Assembly: GCA_937995275.1 (NCBI GenBank)
Contig: CALKKN010000027.1
Span: 1 to 17,474, forward strand
Length of the DNA: 17,474 nt
From: an uncultured Lysobacterales bacterium
GTDB taxonomy: Bacteria; Pseudomonadota; Gammaproteobacteria; Xanthomonadales; SZUA-36
Reading direction: 5' to 3'
Shown here: piece by piece, positions 7,668-14,870 of the stretch
Numbering within the stretch: position 1 is the first letter of the stretch
Layout: each line of letters begins with the position of its first letter
The notes under the pieces: generated by a model
What the model saw: the letters and a program-made list of their open reading frames with translations, nothing else
What the model was told of the DNA's origin: nothing
Database searches by the model: none
Made by a program: the position numbers and the translations under genes

Positions 7668-10600
7668 TCAGAACGACTTTTCGGCTTGCTTCGCCGCGGC
7701 GCCCTCGGCGATTCCGTCCGTAGCCGTGCTGAGAATCCGGCGGGCGCCGAAGTAGACCTCGCCGGTCTGCCCGTGGATCGAGATGATGTCGCCGCAACGG
7801 ATCGTGTGCGTGGTGTCGCCGTCGCCGCCGACCAGGACCGCCTCATCGCGGTAGACGTGCAGTTCGGCAACGCCCAGGACGGCGGCGAAAGGTTTCTCGT
7901 CGATGCCGTGCACCGCGACTGCGGCGTGCGAGGTCGATCCGCCGCGCGCGGCCAACAGGCCGTCGACCGACAGGATCAGCGGAATTTCGTCGGGAATCGG
8001 GTTTTCCAGGACCAGCAAAATGCCGTCTGCGTCCGCGGGCAATTCCGTCGCCGTGAGCCGTTCGACATCCTGCTCGTCGAACGCGGCCACGCCCCGGAAC
8101 GCGCCGCCGTTGATCCCGATGCCGCGGCCAGCCGGTTTGCCCGGCTCGGCGAAGGTCCGCGGACTGTACTGCAGCTCCATCTGCGCGCTGCGCGTCTGCA
8201 GCACGCTGAGGATCCCGCGTTCGACCGTAAACTCGATTTCGGCATCGGAACCCAGGTAGCGCCGCAACCGGGCGCTGATGTGGTTGAGCTTGCGCTCCAG
8301 CATCGGTGCCTGCGCATGCAGTTCCTGAACCGGCTCAAAGGACTTGGCTGCGGTCAGGCCGCCCACCAGGTCGTCGCCGCAAGCGCTGAATTTTACATCG
8401 CCGGTGAACACCCGAAACCCGGCGGTGCTCATGCGCGTGCTCGGGATAACCCCGGTCAGCGAAATCCGTGATTCGTCCATTCCGGCCTTGAGTTCCTCCT
8501 CGTTGGAACGATTGCCTGCCGCCATTTCCTGCACGATCACCGCCGTGTTCCAGCCTTCGCTGAGATGCTTGACGACCCGGTAGCGTTTCGCACGTTCGCC
8601 GTTCCAGGAATCCAGCACGCCACGCATGGCCATCTTCAGCTGCAGCTCCGCATCGTCGGTCAGCGCATCCAGCTCGGATGCGTGACCGGCCTCGCGAATC
8701 GCGGCTCTGGAGGCCTCGACGACTTCGCGCATCGCCGAGCCGGGCAGGTCGATCTTCAGCGTGACGCCGTGCCGCCGCTTGGCTTCCTCCACCAAGTCGA
8801 GTTCTTCCAGGTCGAGGTGCCATACGGCCGCCGCGTATGACGCCAGGAAACGCCGGTAGGCGTCCCAGGCGAACCACTCGTCCTCCCGGGCGAGCGCGTT
8901 GACCACGGCTTCGGTCATGCCGACGAAGACCACGGTGGACAACTGCCCCGGCATCGAGAACACCGAACCGCCGCGCACCGCGAGCAGAAGCGGTGCCTCC
9001 GGGTCGCCCAACCTCACCGCCCGGCCATCGTTGCGGGCGATATCCGCCTCGAGAACACGGACGTGTCGCAACAGATCGCGGTCCAGCCGGTCCGCCTCGT
9101 TACGGTGCAGGCTCATGCGCGCCAGCACGGTCGGAATAATGAAGGCGTCCCGCGTCGGCACGCCGAGGTAGGAAATGTAGATCAGCCCGCTGCCTTTGCC
9201 GCCGTACCGCGCCTGCAGGCTCACCGCGTCGCGGTCCTCGACCCGCCGGCGAATATCCTGGGTGTGTGACAGGTGAGCAAAGTCCCACGGGTTTTCGCCC
9301 ATTGCCCCGCGCCCGAGCTGGGGCAGGTCGTCGCGCCGCTCCGCCACATGGGCGCGCGCCAGGTCGGAGAAGTGCACCAGGCTGTTCAGGTCGTGCATGG
9401 TGCGCTGGAAGTTACCGAGCACGCCACGCATTTCGGATTCGCTGTAGCCCAGTTGTCCGGCCATCACGTGGTAGGCTTCGCTGACGCGGTGCACGAGCCG
9501 GTGGTAGTTGCGCTGGATCTGCTCGAGTACGTCGAGCAGCTCCGAAGCGGAGCGGTTCGGGTGGGCCAGCATGGCCGACAGGTCCCACAACTCGCGGGAA
9601 TACAGGCCATCGAGCTCCAGATTGCCGGCGCAAAGGTGCACCGCCCCCAGGCACTGTGCGAGATCGATGCCAGTATCCAGCCAGTCGGAAGCAAGGTGGC
9701 GCAGCGCAAAGTAGCCCAACTCCTCGAGGATGCAATCCAGCTGGTGCAGCAGGTAGCGCTGCCCGGCAAACACGCCCCGACCCACGAGGTTCTCGACATC
9801 GTGCCGCAACGCGCAGCAGCGCTCGAACGCCTGGAACTGGTCGCCGTCCTGGTAGCAGGCGACCAGGTCGTCCAGTGCTTCGAACAGCCGCTCCTGGTGA
9901 TCCAGCTGCAGCCGCCGGGCAAACCCCTCGACGGCAGCACGAGCCTTCCGTTCCACGGCATCCGCATCGAAGCCATCTTCGCCCGGCAGGGCGGACGACA
10001 GTTCCTGCAGGGCCTGCTCGAAGGCCTGGCTCGCATCCGCTGCCCACTGCCCTTGGCGAGCCTTTCTGACGAGGCTTCGCAGGCGATGCTGGTAGACCCA
10101 GCGGTTGTTGTCGCGGATACCCTTGCGGACCAGCGAGCCAAGCTCTTCCTCCAGGCTGTTGGTCGACTCGCAGCACAGTAGCTCGGTCGCATAACTCTCG
10201 CGCCACTCCGCGATCCGGGTTGCGACCCGGGATGTGCCCAGCAACTGTTCGAGGTTGGCGACGATACGGCTTACCAGGCTCAGCGTCTCGCTGTCGCCGC
10301 GCGCCGCTTCGTCCGCCGCCGTCGGCGCTTCGCGGCCCGGATGGGCAAACGCGGCTTGCCCGGTGCGCAGCCAGTCCAGGTAGGACTGCGCCAGCGTAAG
10401 CGTCTGCTTGCCCATCGCATGATGAGTGCTGCGGCGGATTTCATTGGCGATCGCGCTGCCCCGCACCCGGACCTCGGCCAGGTCGATCGTGTCCTGCCAG
10501 ACCTCGTCGATCAGCCGCGGCCGTGAAACCATGCCGGAGATGCTGCGCACCAGGATGCGGGTGGGCAGGCGCAACCGTTCGGAGAAGGGTCCGTTCATGA

Positions 10601-13600
10601 ATCCGACCAGCTCGTTGCGGACGCGCGTGATCTCCGGCATCAGGTTCTTCGCGCTCGCGATGCCGCGGTAATCGGTGCTGCAAAAGCGGGCCACCAGGAA
10701 CCGCAGCAGATAAACTGCCTCGTGGCGGCTGCCGCAGGTGTTCAGCCCTTCGAGTACCTGCGCGAGATCGCGCAGCCGGGATACCTGAATGGCCGGCATC
10801 TGCCCGACCTCCAGGTGATAGATCTCTCGCTCGAGATCGACCGGAGCACCCGCTTCGCCGGCCAGCTCCGCGACGCGCCGGTCGGTAATCAGCGTGCCGT
10901 GCGGCACCCGCACTTCGGCCAGCACCTCGTCCGCGTCACTGCCTACGGCATGGATCGACAGGCGGCCCTGCGCGTCGTACGGCACGAGCAGGCGGCCGCC
11001 GGCGCGGAACAGTCGATGATTGGCGATTTCGAACATCGGGTAACGGCGCCTCAGGGACGCCATCGTCTCGAGGTAGCAGCGCAGGGCCGGGCCGTGCGCC
11101 CCCTGCGTCCCCTGCTTGCCGTAGGCGGCTTCCAGGGCACGGTTCAGGGCGGCGATGAGTTCCTGTTCCCGTTGGTCGAACGGCGGTTCCGCGGCCGTCT
11201 CGACCGGAGCGGTCGTGAGCGGCATGCGCGGAACGCTGGGATGCCGGCCGAGGCGATCGTAGATCGCGGTAGCTTCCCGCAGCGCCTCGTGCAGGTACTT
11301 GCCCTGGCGGTCGAGCCTGGCATTGACTTCCCGTAGCGCGACCAGGTAGTCCTCGAAGCGGCTGCCCTCGATCGGCACGTCGTGGAACGCCGCCAGGCGC
11401 CCGATGATCACCAGCAACTCTTCACGCAGAAACTCGTAGAGTTCCTGTCCACGCACCCGGGCCACCCCGCGCGCCAGCGCCAGCGAGGTCGAGAGGATCG
11501 CGTTCATCCCGAGGTTCTGTTTGCGCTGCATGAACCGAATTTGCACTTCCAGCGGCGCTTCGCCCGCGATCTTGCCGCGCCGCTCGGCAGTTGCGAGTTC
11601 CAGGCCCAGCAGAGCCCGGTCGATGTCCAGCAGGCTCCACTCCGCGACGTTTTCGTCCTGGAACAGGGGTGCAATGAACTCGTGGACGTGATCGACCGCG
11701 AACAGGCAGCCGTTGCCGTCGTACCGCTTCGCACGCCGCTCCAGTTCGCGCACCGCCGCGTCACCGCCCCCGTACTCGCTCGCGGCAAGATCCGCGCGGA
11801 CCGCGTACACACCGGGTTCCACCTCGTGCAGCCGCTCGGAATGGGCGCTGACGACTTCGCGGTACTCGGCGCCCTCGAACGAAGCGTCGACACGGTGGAC
11901 GGCTTCGCCGGTGCCGGCGGAGGTGCCGAGGGGCGTCGCCCCGTGGAAGTCCATCAGCACGACGCCATCGCCGCCGGCGATCGGCAACGTCAGTTCGAGG
12001 TCTACGCCGACCGTAGGGATGCCGGCATTGGTCGGCACCTCGCAGGCCCTCAGTCGCTTTACCACGGCCTGCTCTGGTGGGGCAGGTTCGCGGACGTCCG
12101 TGTCGGCGATGCGCTCCATCTGCGTCGCCACGGCCTGGTACTTGACCAGGCGCTCGGTATTGGCGCCGCCGCCCGCCTTCAGCCCCAGTGCGTTGGCGGC
12201 CAGTGCGATGTGCGCTTCCATGTCGTCGTTCGGGCTCTTCGACCGGTGCGAAACCACCAGTTCGAGACCCTTGCCCAACGCGACGAGGATCGCCAGCAGG
12301 GTCTCGTAGAGCGTACCGATCTGGTTGGCCTTGACCAGCACGGTGTTGATCAAACCGGCCTGGGCCGCCCGCTCGATAGTCCGGTCGTTGGTGGTGACGA
12401 GGTCGTCACCGATCACCAGGATGCGGTCGCCCAACCGCTCCAGCAGCTTGCGCCAACCCTCGGCATCGGTTTCCGAAAACCCGTCCTCGATCGAAAGGAT
12501 CGGGATATCGAGCTCCAGCAGGGCCTGTTCGTATACCGCGAGCACGCCGTCCCGGTCGAGGACCTTCCTGGCACGGTCCCGCCAGAACAGGTACATGCCG
12601 ACCGCATCCGGCACGTCGAACTCCTCCCGGTAGGCAATCTCGAGCTCGGACATCGCCGGATCGAGCGCCAGCGCCACGTCGACACCCGGACGGTAGCCGC
12701 ACTCCTCGATCGTCTGCTTCATCATCGACCACAGGCGCAACTCCGGCAGGTCGAAGTCACCGCGATCGACGTAGGGCGCCAGGCCGCCTTCCAGGCCGAT
12801 CCCCATGACCCGGCAACCCTCGGCGGATTCGAGAATCTCCTTCAGCCGGTTCTGCAGGCGAACCGTCATCTCCTGGGCTTCCTGCGAATTTTGGGCGCCG
12901 AGAACCACGAACATCGCCTCCTGCATGCTGATGTTGGATTCGGGGTATTCCTTTTCGGTGTGTCGCCCGCCCATGCCGCAGTTGCGGAACTGCCACGGCG
13001 CCCGCACCCGGCCCAGGCGCGGGTGGGTGGCCTCTTCCATGCCGTGCTCGATGAGGCGCTGACGTGCCTCCGGAGCCAGCGCCAGCCAGCCCTCTGCCTT
13101 CGGCAGGGTTGCGGCGGCATCGGCAGCGCCGCGCTCGCGCCGTCGAAACTCGCGGTACTTGCCACGATCCGCCAGCAGGAAATCGAGACCGGTGACCAGG
13201 CCCAGTCCGAGCAACAGGCGCCCGGCGTACAGCGCGGCGGAAGCCTCCTGCAGCAGACCGACGGCCAGAAGCACAGCCGCCAGCGGCAGTGCGACCCGCG
13301 CCACCCGCAGACTGGCGCGCGGACCGGCCGCTGCAACGGCCAGGTTGTACGGGGCATCGGGATAGTAGTTGAGGCCCTCGCGTTTGACGCCGACTCCCGT
13401 GCCGTAGGGGATACGCAAGAACATGCCGGCCAGGTAACGGAGCCGGCCGGGCAGCGCTTGTCCCAGGCGCGCCTCGACTTCGTCCTGGATCGAATCGTTC
13501 AGCGCACGCAGGCGAGCGGCTTCCAGGAAATGCCCCAGTTCATGCAGGGCCACGGCGGTATGGAAGACGATGTACGTGAAGGCTGCGGATACGAGGGCTT

Positions 13601-13790
13601 CGGGGCTCAGGAAAATGAAACGAAGCACTTCGGCCCGCGAAGCCGCTTCACCTGGAATGGCCAGGACCGAGGAGATGAAGGCGGCGTGGAAGGAAACCAG
13701 GATATGGTTGGCGATGACCCAGCCTTCCTGCAGCAGGGCACGTTTTACCCGAGCCGAGCCCGCGTCGTTAACGTCGGTCGCAGAACCCAT
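7668..13790 (-). CDS. Giant fusion protein: M50-like membrane metalloprotease domain, circularly permuted enolase, PPDK ATP-grasp and phosphohistidine domains
   Basis: One unbroken 2040-residue frame. (1) Residues 20-215 hold about four hydrophobic segments and HELGH (83-87), with 'AAAGP' (153-157) and D203/D208 as possible further site-2-protease-like elements. (2) Residues 265-562 are an enolase barrel. Equivalents of the yeast residues are H277 (H159), E291 (E168), E334 (E211), D377 (D246), E435 (E295), D462 (D320), K487 (K345), H515-R516-S517 and K538 (K396). (3) Residues 576-800 are the enolase N-terminal domain, with the substrate-loop equivalent GTSAGTGEA (622-630) and 'NLGMNAILSTSLALARG' (759-775); this order is the reverse of normal. 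(4) Residues 801-1525 are helical and unrecognised. (5) Residues 1526-1870 are a PPDK/PEP-synthase ATP-grasp: GGKGSGL (1530-1536), VRGGSVFSMPG (1605-1615) and IEFTVERG...LQTR (1852-1867). (6) Residues 1885-2015 are the swivelling phosphohistidine domain, GGSTSHA with H1955. The PEP/pyruvate barrel is absent. ATG 13790 is preferred over TTG 13847; GGTGAG abuts the ATG. Function unknown. Confidence 0.85.
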   Translation of the reverse strand: MGSATDVNDAGSARVKRALLQEGWVIANHILVSFHAAFISSVLAIPGEAASRAEVLRFIFLSPEALVSAAFTYIVFHTAVALHELGHFLEAARLRALNDSIQDEVEARLGQALPGRLRYLAGMFLRIPYGTGVGVKREGLNYYPDAPYNLAVAAAGPRASLRVARVALPLAAVLLAVGLLQEASAALYAGRLLLGLGLVTGLDFLLADRGKYREFRRRERGAADAAATLPKAEGWLALAPEARQRLIEHGMEEATHPRLGRVRAPWQFRNCGMGGRHTEKEYPESNISMQEAMFVVLGAQNSQEAQEMTVRLQNRLKEILESAEGCRVMGIGLEGGLAPYVDRGDFDLPELRLWSMMKQTIEECGYRPGVDVALALDPAMSELEIAYREEFDVPDAVGMYLFWRDRARKVLDRDGVLAVYEQALLELDIPILSIEDGFSETDAEGWRKLLERLGDRILVIGDDLVTTNDRTIERAAQAGLINTVLVKANQIGTLYETLLAILVALGKGLELVVSHRSKSPNDDMEAHIALAANALGLKAGGGANTERLVKYQAVATQMERIADTDVREPAPPEQAVVKRLRACEVPTNAGIPTVGVDLELTLPIAGGDGVVLMDFHGATPLGTSAGTGEAVHRVDASFEGAEYREVVSAHSERLHEVEPGVYAVRADLAASEYGGGDAAVRELERRAKRYDGNGCLFAVDHVHEFIAPLFQDENVAEWSLLDIDRALLGLELATAERRGKIAGEAPLEVQIRFMQRKQNLGMNAILSTSLALARGVARVRGQELYEFLREELLVIIGRLAAFHDVPIEGSRFEDYLVALREVNARLDRQGKYLHEALREATAIYDRLGRHPSVPRMPLTTAPVETAAEPPFDQREQELIAALNRALEAAYGKQGTQGAHGPALRCYLETMASLRRRYPMFEIANHRLFRAGGRLLVPYDAQGRLSIHAVGSDADEVLAEVRVPHGTLITDRRVAELAGEAGAPVDLEREIYHLEVGQMPAIQVSRLRDLAQVLEGLNTCGSRHEAVYLLRFLVARFCSTDYRGIASAKNLMPEITRVRNELVGFMNGPFSERLRLPTRILVRSISGMVSRPRLIDEVWQDTIDLAEVRVRGSAIANEIRRSTHHAMGKQTLTLAQSYLDWLRTGQAAFAHPGREAPTAADEAARGDSETLSLVSRIVANLEQLLGTSRVATRIAEWRESYATELLCCESTNSLEEELGSLVRKGIRDNNRWVYQHRLRSLVRKARQGQWAADASQAFEQALQELSSALPGEDGFDADAVERKARAAVEGFARRLQLDHQERLFEALDDLVACYQDGDQFQAFERCCALRHDVENLVGRGVFAGQRYLLHQLDCILEELGYFALRHLASDWLDTGIDLAQCLGAVHLCAGNLELDGLYSRELWDLSAMLAHPNRSASELLDVLEQIQRNYHRLVHRVSEAYHVMAGQLGYSESEMRGVLGNFQRTMHDLNSLVHFSDLARAHVAERRDDLPQLGRGAMGENPWDFAHLSHTQDIRRRVEDRDAVSLQARYGGKGSGLIYISYLGVPTRDAFIIPTVLARMSLHRNEADRLDRDLLRHVRVLEADIARNDGRAVRLGDPEAPLLLAVRGGSVFSMPGQLSTVVFVGMTEAVVNALAREDEWFAWDAYRRFLASYAAAVWHLDLEELDLVEEAKRRHGVTLKIDLPGSAMREVVEASRAAIREAGHASELDALTDDAELQLKMAMRGVLDSWNGERAKRYRVVKHLSEGWNTAVIVQEMAAGNRSNEEELKAGMDESRISLTGVIPSTRMSTAGFRVFTGDVKFSACGDDLVGGLTAAKSFEPVQELHAQAPMLERKLNHISARLRRYLGSDAEIEFTVERGILSVLQTRSAQMELQYSPRTFAEPGKPAGRGIGINGGAFRGVAAFDEQDVERLTATELPADADGILLVLENPIPDEIPLILSVDGLLAARGGSTSHAAVAVHGIDEKPFAAVLGVAELHVYRDEAVLVGGDGDTTHTIRCGDIISIHGQTGEVYFGARRILSTATDGIAEGAAAKQAEKSF

Positions 13791-13818
13791 CTCACCCGCG
13801 CGTCGTGAGGTGCGTGGC

Positions 13819-13847
13819 ACTGTACGCGCTGGCGCCGGCCGCCACAA
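13819..13847 (-). promoter_or_regulatory. Possible sigma-70 promoter of the giant fusion gene
   Basis: On the minus strand TTGTGG (13842-13847) and TACAGT (13819-13824) are exactly 17 bases apart and would start transcription about 22 bases before ATG 13790. Both hexamers are imperfect, so this is tentative. If right, it rules out the TTG at 13847 as a start codon. Confidence 0.3.
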
Positions 13848-13973
13848 TGACCTGCATCACGGCGGCAGGCGCACGGCCCGCCGGGACTGGCCAAATCCGC
13901 CAAGCAAAGGCCGATCGCGCCACGACAGGCAGATGGACCCAACGGGACTTCGCCCGCGGCATGGATAAACGGC

Positions 13974-13989
13974 TGGCACAAAAACTGCA
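13974..13989 (+). promoter_or_regulatory. Sigma-54 type -24/-12 promoter
   Basis: TGGCACAAAAACTGCA fits the sigma-54 pattern TGGCAC-R-N4-TTGCA with one change in the -12 element (CTGC for TTGC). The invariant GG (13975-13976) and GC (13987-13988) are separated by the required ten bases. The base before is C, also in consensus. Transcription would start near 14000, with the Shine-Dalgarno at 14014-14019 and ATG at 14026. A sigma-54 promoter needs an activator of the NtrC type; no activator gene or clear upstream enhancer site is visible here. The rest of the 13791-14025 gap holds no gene. Confidence 0.55.
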
Positions 13990-14025
13990 GGTACTAATGG
14001 GCACCCCATGAACAGGAGGCAAACG

Positions 14026-14280
14026 ATGGGCAACGGTTCCTGCGGAAACGTGATTGCTGCGCTGGCGAGCTTTTTCATACCCGGCCTCGGGCAGCTGCTG
14101 CAGGGCCGCTGGCTGTTGGCGGGGTTCATGTTCGTGATGACCGCCCTCTTGTGGCTGATCCTGCTTGGCTGGATCATCCACCTGTGGTCCATCATCGACG
14201 CGGCCGTATACCGGCGTCCCGATCCCTGGCGCCGGGAGCCGTACCGCCACCGCCGGTACGACTACTACCGCGGCTACTGA
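14026..14280 (+). CDS. Small inner-membrane protein with PGLGQ motif
   Basis: The 84-residue product has two hydrophobic segments (about 8-26 and 28-55), a 'SFFIPGLGQLLQGR' motif between them as seen in many small TM2-like or DUF-type membrane proteins, and a C-terminal tail rich in Arg and Tyr (RREPYRHRRYDYYRGY) that is probably cytosolic. Function is unknown. ATG 14026 is clearly the start because a perfect AGGAGG (14014-14019) stands six bases before it; the in-frame ATG at 14008 has none. The tail's positive charge may bind phospholipid or nucleic acid, which is speculation. It stands alone, divergent from the giant gene and convergent with trxC, and seems to be driven by the sigma-54 type promoter just upstream. 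Confidence 0.8.
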   Translation: MGNGSCGNVIAALASFFIPGLGQLLQGRWLLAGFMFVMTALLWLILLGWIIHLWSIIDAAVYRRPDPWRREPYRHRRYDYYRGY

Positions 14281-14284
14281 TCAC

Positions 14285-14307
14285 CGGCCCGCCTCCGCGG
14301 CGGGCCG
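14285..14307. terminator. Hairpin between convergent genes, likely two-way terminator
   Basis: CGGCCCGCC, loop TCCGC, then GGCGGGCCG is a perfect nine-base stem that begins five bases after the small membrane protein stop (14280, +) and ends seven bases before the trxC stop (14314, -). Position and strength suit a terminator for both, though no real T-run follows on either side. Confidence 0.5.
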
Positions 14308-14313
14308 AATCGT

Positions 14314-14757
14314 TCAGGCGGTATCCATCTGCTCCGTTACCCAACGCTCGATGTCGCCGGCCATCATCGCTCCCGAATGCCGCGCGGCTTCCTGACCGTC
14401 ACGGAAAAGGATCATCGTCGGAATGCTGCGGATGTCGTACTGCTGAGCGATCGATTGCTCGTCGTCCGTGTTCAGCTTGGCGAACTTCACGCGAGACTCC
14501 ATCGCCAGTGCGGCTTGCTCGTAACCGGGCGCCATGGCTTTGCACGGCCCGCACCACGGGGCCCAGAAGTCGACCAGCACCGGGATATCGCTGCCGCCGA
14601 CGGTTTCGTCGAAATTTCCACCGGTCAGCTCGACCGGCAGCGCGGCAAACATGGCCCGCCCGCAGGACCCGCACTGCAGGGCATCGTTGTATTGCTCGGC
14701 CGGTACGCGATCCACCGCGCCACAGTACGGACAGGTCACCTTTCGCGAAAAAGTCAT
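14314..14757 (-). CDS. trxC: Thioredoxin 2 (zinc-ribbon thioredoxin)
   Basis: The 147-residue product begins with a zinc ribbon, C9-P-Y-C12 and C29-G-S-C32, then a thioredoxin fold with the redox site W68-C69-G70-P71-C72 and the cis-proline P113 (SIPT). This two-part design and length mark thioredoxin 2 (about 139 residues in E. coli), a cytosolic disulfide reductase tied to oxidative stress. ATG 14757 is chosen since GGAGA stands six bases upstream and the zinc ribbon follows at once; a TTG four codons earlier is unlikely. The gene is monocistronic by layout: hairpin at its end, and its own AT-rich operator-like palindrome between it and the upstream helicase gene. A CCCCGC/GCGGGG inverted repeat (14770-14786) sits in the leader just before the Shine-Dalgarno. 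Confidence 0.95.
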   Translation of the reverse strand: MTFSRKVTCPYCGAVDRVPAEQYNDALQCGSCGRAMFAALPVELTGGNFDETVGGSDIPVLVDFWAPWCGPCKAMAPGYEQAALAMESRVKFAKLNTDDEQSIAQQYDIRSIPTMILFRDGQEAARHSGAMMAGDIERWVTEQMDTA

Positions 14758-14788
14758 GGCATTCTCCAACCCCGCCTGCCGCGGGGCG

Positions 14789-14816
14789 ATTTATATTAGT
14801 ATAACCTAATATAAAT
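14789..14816. promoter_or_regulatory. AT-rich perfect inverted repeat, likely repressor operator over the trxC promoter
   Basis: ATTTATATTAG and CTAATATAAAT are perfect 11-base arms around a six-base spacer, with hardly any G or C inside a GC-rich region. On the minus strand TATACT (complement of 14798-14803) within it could be the -10 box of trxC, about 40 bases before its ATG, so a bound dimer would block transcription. The ATTAG/CTAAT half-sites recall operators of ArsR-family redox or sulfide sensors (BigR/NolR type), from memory only. No regulator gene is in the window. Confidence 0.65.
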
Positions 14817-14870
14817 GCGGCTGCTGCTCGTCCACATCAAGGGGGAGCAAGGCTCGGGCCGCCAGGGCGA

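Noticed and set aside
6641..8471. Long plus-strand frames across the VOC gene and the end of the giant gene
   Set aside because: Low-complexity antisense shadows of two well-supported minus-strand genes.
11382..13808. An 808-codon open frame on the plus strand opposite the giant gene
   Set aside because: Composition (runs of His, Gln, Arg, Asp) is typical of the antisense of a GC-rich gene, and the opposite strand has clear enolase motifs throughout. No ribosome site or recognisable domain.
13791..13847. TTG start giving 19 more residues to the giant protein
   Set aside because: The extension is Arg/Pro-rich with no family support, and it covers the best promoter candidate.
13805..14011. 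Plus-strand frame of 68 codons before the small membrane protein
   Set aside because: No ribosome site or domain, and it runs through the sigma-54 type promoter.
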